Under the pieces are notes generated by a model, which was given only the letters and a program-made list of their open reading frames with translations, was not told the DNA's origin and did not search any database. DNA of 64,000 bases from Agrobacterium larrymoorei (GTDB lineage Bacteria; Pseudomonadota; Alphaproteobacteria; Rhizobiales; Rhizobiaceae). The position numbers and the translations under genes were made by a program. The stretch's first letter is position 1; each line of letters starts with the position of its first letter. Positions 38,362-46,141 of the stretch are shown here, in pieces. The stretch lies in assembly GCF_030819275.1 (NCBI RefSeq), contig NZ_JAUTBL010000001.1, positions 922,501-986,500 of the forward strand. The letters are read 5' to 3'.

Positions 38362-39651
38362 TTACATGTAGGGATACATCGGGAAGCGATCGGTCAGAGC
38401 GACGACCTTCTCGCGTACCGTTGCTTCCACAGAGGCATTGCCTTCATCGGAATTGGCAACCTTCAGACCATCCAGAACTTCGACGATCAGCTTGCCGATC
38501 TCACGGAACTCGGCTTCCTTGAAGCCGCGCGTCGTGCCGGCTGGTGTGCCGAGGCGAATACCGGAGGTGACGAAAGGCTTTTCCGGATCGAAAGGAATAC
38601 CGTTCTTGTTGCAGGTGATATAGGCACGGCCAAGTGCAGCTTCCGCGCGCTTGCCGGTGGCGTTCTTCTTGCGAAGGTCGACCAGCATCAGGTGGTTGTC
38701 CGTGCCGCCGGAAACGACATCGACGCCGCCTTCGATGAGCGTTTCGGAGAGAGCCTTGGCGTTCTTGACGATCTGGGCTGCGTAGTCCTTGAATTCCGGC
38801 TTCAGCGCTTCACCGAAGGCAACGGCCTTGGCGGCGATGACGTGCATCAGAGGACCGCCCTGGAGGCCCGGGAAAACGGCCGAGTTGAACTTCTTCGCAA
38901 GATCTTCGTCATTGGTCAGGATCATGCCGCCACGTGGACCACGCAGAGACTTGTGCGTGGTGGTGGTTGCCACATGCGCATGCGGGAACGGCGCCGGATG
39001 CTGGCCACCCGCAACGAGGCCCGCAATGTGCGCCATGTCGACCATGAGGTAGGCACCGACCTCATCGGCGATTTCGCGGAAGCGCTTCCAGTCCCAGACG
39101 CGGGAATAGGCCGTACCGCCAGCGAGAATGAGCTTCGGCTTGGTTTCCTTGGCCTTGCGCTCTACTTCGTCCATGTCGAGCAGGTTATCGCCTTCACGAA
39201 CGCCATAGGACACGACGTTGAACCACTTGCCGGACATGTTGACCGGCGAACCGTGGGTCAAGTGACCTCCCGAGTTCAGGTCGAGGCCCATGAAAGTGTC
39301 GCCCGGCTGCAAGAGTGCCAGGAACACGGCCTGGTTCATCTGCGAACCGGAATTCGGTTGAACATTGGCAAAGTTGACGCCGAACAGCTTCTTGGCGCGC
39401 TCGATGGCAAGCTCTTCAGCAATATCGACGAACTGGCAGCCGCCATAATAGCGCTTGCCCGGATAGCCTTCGGCATATTTGTTGGTCATGATCGAGCCCT
39501 GGGCTTCGAGCACGGCGCGGGACACGATGTTTTCCGAGGCAATCAGCTCGATCTCGTGACGCTGGCGACCCAGCTCCTTCTCGATCGCGCCAAAGATATC
39601 CGGATCGATTTCGGCAAGCGGCTTGGAGAAGAAGGCATCTGTGTTCGACAT
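38362..39651 (-). CDS. glyA: Serine hydroxymethyltransferase
   Basis: 429 residues. [58 protein letters not shown], the PLP lysine in [14 protein letters not shown] and [11 protein letters not shown] identify GlyA. It interconverts serine and glycine with tetrahydrofolate, feeding one-carbon metabolism. AGGAG lies eight bases before the ATG at 39651; a longer reading to 39804 is untranslated leader. A promoter candidate is at 39710-39738. It heads the glyA-nrdR-ribD-ribE run. Confidence 0.97.
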   Translation of the reverse strand: MSNTDAFFSKPLAEIDPDIFGAIEKELGRQRHEIELIASENIVSRAVLEAQGSIMTNKYAEGYPGKRYYGGCQFVDIAEELAIERAKKLFGVNFANVQPNSGSQMNQAVFLALLQPGDTFMGLDLNSGGHLTHGSPVNMSGKWFNVVSYGVREGDNLLDMDEVERKAKETKPKLILAGGTAYSRVWDWKRFREIADEVGAYLMVDMAHIAGLVAGGQHPAPFPHAHVATTTTHKSLRGPRGGMILTNDEDLAKKFNSAVFPGLQGGPLMHVIAAKAVAFGEALKPEFKDYAAQIVKNAKALSETLIEGGVDVVSGGTDNHLMLVDLRKKNATGKRAEAALGRAYITCNKNGIPFDPEKPFVTSGIRLGTPAGTTRGFKEAEFREIGKLIVEVLDGLKVANSDEGNASVEATVREKVVALTDRFPMYPYM

Positions 39652-39709
39652 GATGAAGGCTCCTGAAACAGTAATGCGATGGCGTCTTAGCGCCCCACCT
39701 GTATAAGAG

Positions 39710-39738
39710 CAATAAGCGCAGCGAGATTTGACCGTCAA
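39710..39738 (-). promoter_or_regulatory. Candidate glyA promoter
   Basis: On the minus strand TTGACG and TTATTG are separated by 17 bp, about 60 bp before the glyA ATG. The -35 element lies in a perfect palindrome TTTGAC-C-GTCAAA (39727-39739) that could be an operator. Inferred from sequence only. Confidence 0.45.
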
Positions 39739-39784
39739 ACTGCGACGTCCGGCGTAAAAAATGCAAAATGCGCGACATGAACAA

Positions 39785-39820
39785 AGAAAAAAGCCGCGCC
39801 CCACCGGACGCGGCTTTTCT
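39785..39820 (-). terminator. Terminator of the L,D-transpeptidase gene
   Basis: AAGCCGCG (39791-39798) pairs with CGCGGCTT (39809-39816). On the minus strand the stem is followed by a run of six T residues. It starts about 20 bp after the stop at 39839. Confidence 0.85.
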
Positions 39821-39838
39821 AGTCTGTCTGAACGGCAA

Positions 39839-41170
39839 TCAGTTGCGCGGCAACAGATCCTCGCCGATGGAGCCGGAAGGCTGCTCCTGCGTGTTCGTCG
39901 TGTTCAGCGCCAATTCGGCATTGCCGTCATTGCCGTAGATGTCGTCGCGGAACTGCACGACGCCATCCTTTGCCGACCATGCGGTGACATAGACGAAGTA
40001 GACCGGGATTTCGGTTGCGAGCTTGATTGGCGTGTTGACGCGGCTTGCAATAACGCGCTCGATTTCCTGGCGCGACCAGCCGGGCGTGTCGCGCAGCATC
40101 CAGGTCGTCAGGTCGCGTACATTCTGCACACGCACGCAGCCGGAGGATTCAAAGCGCATCAGCTTGTTGAACAGGCCCTGCTGAGGCGTGTCATGCATGT
40201 ATTCGTTGTTCGGGTTGTGGAAGTTGATCTTGGTCGAGGACATGGCGTTGTTTTTGCCAGGGTCCTGACGGAACATCAGGTTTGGCGCCTTAGGGGCAAA
40301 CCAGTCCACGGTCTGTGGCGACACTTCCTGGCCGCGGCCATCCAGCAGGCGGATGTTGTTGCGCTCCAGATAGGTCGGGTCCTTCTGCATCAGCGGAACG
40401 ATGTCCTTCTCGACGATCGAGCGCGGCGCGGTCCAGTACGGGTTGAGGATGATCTCGTAGATCTTCGAGTTGATGATGTGCGTCGGGCGGCTGGCGCGAC
40501 CGACAACAGCCGTATTGCGCAGAACCACGCGGTTGTTTTCCACCGCCTCGATCGAGGCTGCCGGAATGTTCACCATCACGTGGCGCTGGCCGAGGTCGCC
40601 CGCCATCGTCTGGATGCGGATGAGGTTGGTCTGCAACTGCGCCATGCGAAGCTGCGCAGAAACGTTCAGCGCCTTCAGCGTATATTCGCCGATCACGCCA
40701 TCTGCCGGAAGGCCGTGACGCGCCTGGAAGCGCTTGAGCGCACCATCGACGTAGGAATCGAAAGCGCTGGAAATGCCGGCTTCACGCGGAAGATCGCCCG
40801 AAATCATCAGACGCTGGCGAAGCGCCTGGACGGAAGGGTCGTTGACGCCGATCTGCAGACGCTGCTGGCTTGGCGGCACTTCCGGCCAGCCACCATTGGA
40901 GACGATCTGCTGATACTGCATGATCGCCTGCTGCATATAGGCCGGAGCTTCAGGACCGAGAACGGGATTGTTGGAAACCACGCCAACAGCCGAGCGCGAG
41001 GAGTTCGCATCGAACTGATCGTCCCAATTTCCGCGGCGCGACGATCCGATCAGATCGTTGAACGCATCCTGCGCCAGCGCAGGTGCAGCAAGCGCGACAG
41101 CGCCGAGCGAAACGGCCGAGCGCAACATGGCGCGGCGAGAGAGCAATTCGGGCACGGATTTCTTAGTCAT
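39839..41170 (-). CDS. L,D-transpeptidase (YkuD domain) with peptidoglycan-binding domain
   Basis: 443 residues. A Tat-like signal peptide ([26 protein letters not shown]) leads to the periplasm. A peptidoglycan-binding domain follows ([17 protein letters not shown] ... [26 protein letters not shown]), then the YkuD catalytic domain with [24 protein letters not shown], catalytic Cys345. It makes 3-3 peptidoglycan cross-links or attaches proteins to the wall, as in the YcbB branch. It lies downstream of ldtR on the same strand. In related bacteria a regulator like LdtR controls a transpeptidase of this kind (LdtP), which supports a functional pair. Confidence 0.92.
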   Translation of the reverse strand: MTKKSVPELLSRRAMLRSAVSLGAVALAAPALAQDAFNDLIGSSRRGNWDDQFDANSSRSAVGVVSNNPVLGPEAPAYMQQAIMQYQQIVSNGGWPEVPPSQQRLQIGVNDPSVQALRQRLMISGDLPREAGISSAFDSYVDGALKRFQARHGLPADGVIGEYTLKALNVSAQLRMAQLQTNLIRIQTMAGDLGQRHVMVNIPAASIEAVENNRVVLRNTAVVGRASRPTHIINSKIYEIILNPYWTAPRSIVEKDIVPLMQKDPTYLERNNIRLLDGRGQEVSPQTVDWFAPKAPNLMFRQDPGKNNAMSSTKINFHNPNNEYMHDTPQQGLFNKLMRFESSGCVRVQNVRDLTTWMLRDTPGWSRQEIERVIASRVNTPIKLATEIPVYFVYVTAWSAKDGVVQFRDDIYGNDGNAELALNTTNTQEQPSGSIGEDLLPRN

Positions 41171-41425
41171 TCTACCTACCAGCCATTTCGTCAGGCAACC
41201 TTATGGATGCCTAGAACAACATGATTAACAAACGTTTTCGGACGCCTGCCGGCAGGAAATACTTCATGCGAAATCAAAACTGACGCATCATGCGATGATA
41301 GAAGAGACCGCCGGCTCCCTCGCTTTGGCGGTCCCATACCAATATGGCCAATTCGTGTCACCTTGACACTGCTCACGAAGCTGTGTCACCCGGTCTTTTC
41401 GGCGTGACCCGCACAAAAATGCAAC
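41171..41425. promoter_or_regulatory. Upstream region of the L,D-transpeptidase gene with a palindrome
   Basis: Between the transpeptidase start and the end of ldtR. A perfect inverted repeat ATCAT-GCG-ATGAT lies at 41287-41299, about 120 bp upstream of the ATG. It is a candidate operator for LdtR, a MarR-type protein expected to bind palindromes. No gene is supported here. Confidence 0.4.
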
Positions 41426-41453
41426 AAGCCGGACGCGTTTCCGCATCCGGCTT
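41426..41453 (-). terminator. Terminator after ldtR
   Basis: AAGCCGGA (41426-41433) pairs with TCCGGCTT (41446-41453), with inner GC pairs, 24 bp after the ldtR stop. On the minus strand it is followed by GTTGCATTTTTG. Strong stem, moderate T-run. Confidence 0.7.
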
Positions 41454-41476
41454 TGCAAAATTGGGTAGCGCTCTCC

Positions 41477-41989
41477 TTAGAGGCGATATGCGATGCTGTC
41501 GTTCCAGAAGCGATCGAGGCGTTGCAGCAGCTTGTTCATTTCGGCGAATTCGCCGGTGCCGATGCCGCCAACCTTTTCGATCGAGCCAATGTGGCGCTCA
41601 TAGAGGCGGGCGACGGTTTCGGCAATGTCCTGGCCCTTGTCGGTCAGAGAAATGCGAACCGAGCGGCGGTCGATGCGCGAGCGCTGATGGTTGATGAAGC
41701 CGAGGTCGACCAGCTTCTTGACGTTGTAGGACACGTTGGAGCCGAGATAGTAGCCACGCGAGCGAAGCTCGCCGGCGGTCAGTTCGGAGGTGCCGATGTT
41801 GAAGAGCAGGAGCGCCTGAACGGCGTTGACGTCATCGCGACCCTGACGGTCGAACTCGTCCTTGATAACATCGAGAAGGCGGCGGTGCAGGCGTTCGACG
41901 AGATGGAGAGACTCCATGTAGAGCGAACGGATGGCTTCTTCCTGTACGTCGGTTACAACTGCCTGTGGCTTTGCTTTGCTATTGATCAT
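41477..41989 (-). CDS. ldtR: MarR-family regulator LdtR
   Basis: 170 residues. The winged helix is visible as VNAVQALLLFNIGTSELTAGELRSRGYYLGSNVSYNVKKLVDLGFINHQRSRIDRRSVRISLTDKGQ, with dimerisation helices on either side. It matches LdtR, described in rhizobia and Liberibacter as a regulator of L,D-transpeptidase and stress tolerance. The ATG at 41989 has GAGG upstream; a longer reading to 42055 lacks support. It precedes an L,D-transpeptidase gene on the same strand, a probable target, though a terminator separates them. Confidence 0.88.
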   Translation of the reverse strand: MINSKAKPQAVVTDVQEEAIRSLYMESLHLVERLHRRLLDVIKDEFDRQGRDDVNAVQALLLFNIGTSELTAGELRSRGYYLGSNVSYNVKKLVDLGFINHQRSRIDRRSVRISLTDKGQDIAETVARLYERHIGSIEKVGGIGTGEFAEMNKLLQRLDRFWNDSIAYRL

Positions 41990-42219
41990 GACTGCCTCAC
42001 TGTTTTGTTTGGCGGTGTTGATTTTGTTTCCCGCCTTGTGAGCAAACCTAAGCAATGCGCATAAAATTCTACTTAAAATGCATCATTAACGAGTGGTTAC
42101 CGGATGTCGTCACCTGTGGACCCAGACGTGATGTGCAGCGGCGCGAAATTGCATGAATAAGATAAATCAAATACTTAGTCGAAAAATTTTGAGAAAATCG
42201 GGCCGCAAGAGCTTTATTA

Positions 42220-42714
42220 TTATGGTGAATCAATTCTTACGCGCTCGTCATTTTGGCGCGCATCCAGCCAGAAAGCGACCTGGAATAGTATATAAACAGT
42301 TGCCACGATACAGTGCATGACGGGCACAAGCGTGTTGCTGCCGAAGATATTGGGCCACACCTTGTACATGGCGATCTGTGCGCCAGCGCCGATGACCCAG
42401 ATCACCGCGCCCCAAGAAGCGCCCAACCATAATCCCAGCGCTGCAACCGGAAAGACGACCGCCAAGCCGGTGCCGGCAACGCGCCAGGGAAGATTGAGCA
42501 TATCGAAGCGGGCATGGCCGCTCAGCGTGTAACCCGTCAGCATGGCCCAGTACTGCAGCCCGAACCAGAAACAGGACGCTGCCACCAGTCTGAGAAAGAC
42601 ATAGTACAGGATTTCCGTCAGAGGCAGCTTCGGTTGCGGTGGAGAATCAGGTTCCATGGGGCGAAGATACGTTTCTGGCGTGGCTCCTGCCAATGGATAA
42701 TTGCGAGAGGTCAC
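42220..42714 (-). CDS. Small membrane protein of unknown function (DUF6163-like)
   Basis: 164 residues from a GTG at 42714, or 145 from the ATG at 42657; neither start has a strong ribosome site. Four membrane helices are apparent after a Pro-rich N-terminus: EILYYVFLRLVAASCFWFGLQYWAML, WRVAGTGLAVVFPVAALGLWLG, SWGAVIWVIGAGAQIAMY and PVMHCIVATVYILFQVAFWL. I associate this size and position (between ldtR and hemB) with the DUF6163 family in Rhizobiaceae. No function is known. It is transcribed toward ldtR with a gap of about 230 bp. Confidence 0.72.
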   Translation of the reverse strand: MTSRNYPLAGATPETYLRPMEPDSPPQPKLPLTEILYYVFLRLVAASCFWFGLQYWAMLTGYTLSGHARFDMLNLPWRVAGTGLAVVFPVAALGLWLGASWGAVIWVIGAGAQIAMYKVWPNIFGSNTLVPVMHCIVATVYILFQVAFWLDARQNDERVRIDSP

Positions 42715-42991
42715 AGCCCTCTTGAGCGACAGCTACCGCCGGGCTCCTTTTATGGTGCTCAAACGCCAGGGCACCGCGCGCTGTCCGCGTCGAAGGCGCA
42801 AAGGATTTTCGAACTGGCTGTGGGTCAGAGCGTCGCATTCGCATCATGCTTGCCTTATGTTATGCGATCATCACACTCTGGCGTCCTATCGAAGCCGCGT
42901 TTACCCGTAGCTTCCAACATTCAGACGGAAACACCATAAGAGAGCATGGGTGATGGACCAGTGCCATCGGACAGGCTCTGAAGGAAAAGAC

Positions 42992-44005
42992 ATGACCGAC
43001 AAGACTCATCTGGTAGATCACATTACCGGCCACCGACGCATGCGGCGCATCCGCAAAGCCGACTGGACGCGCAGGCTCGTGCGCGAAAACCAGTTGACGG
43101 TTGATGATCTGATATGGCCGGTCTTCGTCGTCCCCGGTACGAATATCGTCGATCCCATCCCATCGATGCCCGGCGTCAATCGCATGAGCGTCGACAAGCT
43201 GGTCGAAGCAGCCAGGGAAGCTGCCGATCTCGGCATTCCCGCCATCGCGACATTCCCCAATATTGAGATGGAACTGCGAGATGAGACGGGATCCCAGGTG
43301 CTGGAAGCCAACAACCTGATCAACCAGGCGACGGCGGCGATCAAGAAGGCGGTCCCCAATATTGGTGTGATCACCGATGTGGCGCTCGACCCCTTTACCA
43401 GCCACGGGCATGACGGGATCCTGCGTGGCGACGATATCGTCAATGACGAAACGGTCGATCAGGTGGTGAGAGCTGCCGTGATGCAGGCGGATGCGGGCGC
43501 GGACATCATCGCCCCTTCCGAAATGATGGACGGCCGGATCGGCGCGATCCGCCGCGGGCTCGATGCGGCGGGCCACCAGGGCGTCGGCATCATGGCCTAT
43601 GCGACAAAATTCTCCTCTGGTTTCTACGGACCCTACCGCGAGGCAATTTCCACCAGCGGCCTACTGAAGGGCGACAAGAACAGCTATTATATCAGTCCTG
43701 CCAATGGCACCGAGGCAATGCGGGATGCCGCTCTCGACGTTGAAGAAGGCGCCGACATGCTGATGGTGAAACCAGGCCTTCCCTATCTCGACATCTGTTG
43801 GCGGCTGAAGGATGCTTTCGGTCTTCCGACCTTCGCCTATCAGGTCTCCGGCGAGTATGCACAGATCAAGGCGGCTGCTATGAATGGCTGGATCGATGGC
43901 GACCGGGTGATGATGGAGACCTTGCTCTGCTTCAAGCGGGCGGGGTGCGATGGCATCCTGACTTATTTCGCCGTCGAGGTGGCGAAAAAGCTCGCAAAGG
44001 GCTGA
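42992..44005 (+). CDS. hemB: Delta-aminolevulinic acid dehydratase (porphobilinogen synthase)
   Basis: 337 residues. The two active-site lysines are in GIMAYATKFSSGFYGPYR and ADMLMVKPGLPYLD. The metal segment reads TDVALDPFTSHGHDG: the cysteines of the zinc type are replaced by Asp and other residues, as in the Mg-dependent enzymes of rhizobia. It joins two aminolevulinates into porphobilinogen for haem. The ATG at 42992 has AAGGA six bases upstream. The RDD gene follows after 65 bp. Confidence 0.97.
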   Translation: MTDKTHLVDHITGHRRMRRIRKADWTRRLVRENQLTVDDLIWPVFVVPGTNIVDPIPSMPGVNRMSVDKLVEAAREAADLGIPAIATFPNIEMELRDETGSQVLEANNLINQATAAIKKAVPNIGVITDVALDPFTSHGHDGILRGDDIVNDETVDQVVRAAVMQADAGADIIAPSEMMDGRIGAIRRGLDAAGHQGVGIMAYATKFSSGFYGPYREAISTSGLLKGDKNSYYISPANGTEAMRDAALDVEEGADMLMVKPGLPYLDICWRLKDAFGLPTFAYQVSGEYAQIKAAAMNGWIDGDRVMMETLLCFKRAGCDGILTYFAVEVAKKLAKG

Positions 44006-44070
44006 GCGAGGCAGTCATTGTATTTGCGGTGGTCCACACCATATCTTTTCTCGAAAAGGAGAAACCGCCA

Positions 44071-44529
44071 ATGAGCTTCAACCCGAACCCGACCTACGTT
44101 CCGACCGAAGACTGGCGCGCCTATGAAGGCGTGCTGAGCCGTCGTGTCGTGGCGTTCATCATCGACTATGTGATGGTGCTTCTGCTGTGCATTCCGGCAG
44201 CCGTGATCGTGTTCTTTCTCGGCATCCTGACGCTCGGCTTTGGCTTCATGCTCTTCCCTGCGCTGTTCTTCATCGTCGCCATCCTTTATTTCGGCATGAC
44301 GCTCGGAAGCGCGGCGCAAGCCACACCCGGCATGCGCGTGGTCGGCATTCAAATGGCGCGCCTCGATGGTGGCCGAATCGACTTCCTGATTTCGACCGCT
44401 CATATCGCGCTCTTCTGGATTATCAATTCGATCCTGACGCCGTTCATCCTGCTGGCAGGTCTGTTCACCGAGCGCTCCAGACTGGTCCACGACTTCCTTC
44501 TGGGAACAGTGACGATCAGAACCCGGTAA
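44071..44529 (+). CDS. RDD-family membrane protein
   Basis: 152 residues. The family motif appears as GVLSRRVVAFIIDYVMVLLLC (Arg, Asp, Asp-like), followed by three or four membrane helices and the conserved ATPGMRVVGIQMARLDGGRIDF and RSRLVHDFLLGTVTI. RDD proteins are small membrane proteins of poorly known role, sometimes linked to ion balance. AAAAGGAG precedes the ATG. It probably shares the hemB transcript and ends at a strong terminator. Confidence 0.88.
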   Translation: MSFNPNPTYVPTEDWRAYEGVLSRRVVAFIIDYVMVLLLCIPAAVIVFFLGILTLGFGFMLFPALFFIVAILYFGMTLGSAAQATPGMRVVGIQMARLDGGRIDFLISTAHIALFWIINSILTPFILLAGLFTERSRLVHDFLLGTVTIRTR

Positions 44530-44550
44530 AAATTCAGAGCAAAAAGCGAT

Positions 44551-44580
44551 GAAGCCGCTCCGGCGGCTTCAATTTTATTG
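44551..44580 (+). terminator. Rho-independent terminator after the RDD gene
   Basis: Perfect 8-bp stem GAAGCCGC / GCGGCTTC with loop TCCG, followed by AATTTTATT. It starts 21 bp after the stop. Confidence 0.88.
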
Positions 44581-44665
44581 ACAGGTCTCTTCGAGAGTTG
44601 ACGTTTCCCACCTTTTTGTCATTCTGACACAGAAGGTTGGCTTGCGAAGGGAGCGATTGGGTTCG

Positions 44666-45424
44666 ATGAACACGCAGACGACGCCTTCGCCGCAATTCTA
44701 TCTCACCGCGCCGGCCACTTGCCCCTATCTTCCGAACCAGTTGGAACGGAAGGTTTTCACGCATCTGGTGGGTCCTCGTGCGCCCGAGATGAACGATCTG
44801 CTGACCCAGGGCGGGTTTCGTCGCTCTCAAAACATCGCCTATCGCCCTGCTTGCGAGAATTGCCGCGCCTGCGTCTCCGTCAGGATCCTGGCCGATGGCT
44901 TCATGCCGACGAAGTCGATGCGGCGTGTACTGGCGACCAATAGTGATCTCGTGGCGACGGTCCACCGGGCCGAACCATCCACCGAGCAATTCTCGCTCTT
45001 TCGCCGCTACCTCGATCATCGCCATACATCAGGCGGCATGTCGGATATGTCGGCACTCGATTACGCGGTGATGGTAGAAGACACCCATGTCAACACGCGC
45101 ATCATCGAGTACCGAAAGCGAGAACCGGGTGCGGGTATCGATGACAGCAAGCGCGGAGAACTGATCGCCGTTGCGCTCACAGACCTGATGAGCGATGGCC
45201 TCTCCATGGTCTATTCCTTCTTCAATCCTGAACTTGAGAAGCGCTCGTTGGGCACCTTTATGATCCTGGATCATATTACCCGCACTCGCACGCTTGGACT
45301 GCCCCACGTCTACCTAGGCTACTGGGTCGATGGCTCGGACAAGATGGGATACAAGACGCGTTATCATCCCCAAGAGCATCTGACGCCGCGCGGATGGGAA
45401 TTGTACACTCCAGACGCAAGCTAA
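44666..45424 (+). CDS. bpt: Aspartate/glutamate leucyltransferase (N-end rule)
   Basis: 252 residues of the arginyl/leucyl-tRNA-protein transferase family. The N-terminal domain has [41 protein letters not shown] with the conserved cysteines, and the C-terminal domain [20 protein letters not shown] and [25 protein letters not shown]. The bacterial branch transfers Leu from Leu-tRNA to proteins with N-terminal Asp or Glu, marking them for ClpS/ClpAP. The ATG at 44666 gives the usual family length; its ribosome site is somewhat far. Confidence 0.93.
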   Translation: MNTQTTPSPQFYLTAPATCPYLPNQLERKVFTHLVGPRAPEMNDLLTQGGFRRSQNIAYRPACENCRACVSVRILADGFMPTKSMRRVLATNSDLVATVHRAEPSTEQFSLFRRYLDHRHTSGGMSDMSALDYAVMVEDTHVNTRIIEYRKREPGAGIDDSKRGELIAVALTDLMSDGLSMVYSFFNPELEKRSLGTFMILDHITRTRTLGLPHVYLGYWVDGSDKMGYKTRYHPQEHLTPRGWELYTPDAS

Positions 45425-45452
45425 CCTGACATTGCCGTATCTCTTCCGCCAT

Positions 45453-45471
45453 GTTATAACGACGTTATAAC
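45453..45471 (+). promoter_or_regulatory. Operator-like palindrome of the toxin-antitoxin operon
   Basis: GTTATAAC-GAC-GTTATAAC, two copies of a self-complementary octamer separated by 3 bp, 12 bp before the antitoxin ATG. AbrB-type antitoxins usually bind such sites to autoregulate. The A/T-rich octamers could also overlap the -10 region. Confidence 0.65.
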
Positions 45472-45483
45472 GGAGAGTTTGAG

Positions 45484-45705
45484 ATGAATGTGACGGTTCG
45501 CAAGATTGGCAATTCGGAAGGTATCATCATTCCGAAAGAGGTTCTGGAAAGCCTCGGAGTAAAGGCAGGCGACGCTATCAGCCTCGAGAAAAAAGAAGGC
45601 GAATGGCACATCCGGCCAGCAGACGAGGCCTTTACGCGGCAGTTGGAGCATGCGCGGGTCTTCATGGATAAATATAAGGTTGCTTTGAAGAAGCTGGCAG
45701 AATGA
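45484..45705 (+). CDS. AbrB/MazE-family antitoxin
   Basis: 73 residues. The swapped-hairpin DNA-binding domain is typical: NVTVRKIGNSEGIIIPKEVLESLGVKAGDAISLEKKEGE, followed by a basic tail (about 50-73) that would wrap around the toxin. GGAGAG precedes the ATG. It overlaps the toxin gene by 4 bp (ATGA), the usual translational coupling. It is expected to neutralise the Doc-like toxin and to repress the operon through the palindrome at 45453-45471. Confidence 0.92.
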   Translation: MNVTVRKIGNSEGIIIPKEVLESLGVKAGDAISLEKKEGEWHIRPADEAFTRQLEHARVFMDKYKVALKKLAE

Positions 45706-46097
45706 CAGATTTCGTTTTTCTGGATAGCAAGCTTGTTGAGCAACTGCATCAAATGCAGATCGAGCATTTCGGCGGGAGCCACGGCCTGCGGGATAACGCT
45801 TTGCTCGATTCCGCGCTTAACAGGCCCATCAACAAAGCTGCTTACGGATGCAACGACGTATGCGAACTTGCCGCGGCTTACCTGTTTGGCCTCGCGAGGA
45901 ACCATGCCTTCGTAGATGGCAATAAGAGGATCGCCATTGTGACGACCGGTGTTTTCCTGATGGAAAACGGCCTTATGCTAGAAACGGATGACGCCAAGCT
46001 CTATGCGTTTGTCATGGCTGTGGCGGCCGGCGAAATTGACGAAGAAGGGATAACCCGCTTCCTCAAAGACCACGTTATCCCTCTGACAAATATCTGA
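45702..46097 (+). CDS. doc: Doc-type Fic-fold toxin (death on curing)
   Basis: 131 residues. The Fic motif is H68-A-F-V-D-G-N-K-R76. Classical Doc has HxFxDANKR and AMPylating Fic proteins have HxFxxGN(G/K)R, so this one carries Doc's Asp and Lys with a Gly in the anion-loop position. Doc phosphorylates elongation factor Tu and stops translation. The helical core (GLRDNALLDSALNRP, CELAAAYLFGLARN) matches the Doc family. It is the second gene of the module; the stop is 44 bp from the end of convergent parC. Confidence 0.92.
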   Translation: MTDFVFLDSKLVEQLHQMQIEHFGGSHGLRDNALLDSALNRPINKAAYGCNDVCELAAAYLFGLARNHAFVDGNKRIAIVTTGVFLMENGLMLETDDAKLYAFVMAVAAGEIDEEGITRFLKDHVIPLTNI

Positions 46098-46108
46098 TGA
46101 CATATGCC

Positions 46109-46136
46109 GTCGCAAAACCGCACGCGGATTTGCGAC
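46109..46136. terminator. Bidirectional hairpin between doc and parC
   Basis: GTCGCAAA-a-CCGC-ac-GCGG-a-TTTGCGAC, a 12-bp stem with one internal mismatch. It lies between the convergent ends of the toxin gene (46097) and parC (46142). There is no long T-run, so efficiency is uncertain. Confidence 0.6.
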
Positions 46137-46141
46137 GCACT

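Noticed and set aside
39761..41224. Plus-strand open frame of 487 codons opposite the L,D-transpeptidase gene
   Set aside because: The minus strand carries an intact signal peptide, binding domain and catalytic motif; the plus frame has none.
42053..42085. TTAA...TTAAC pair upstream of ldtR as a CtrA box
   Set aside because: The spacing is 9 bp, not 7, so it does not match the consensus.
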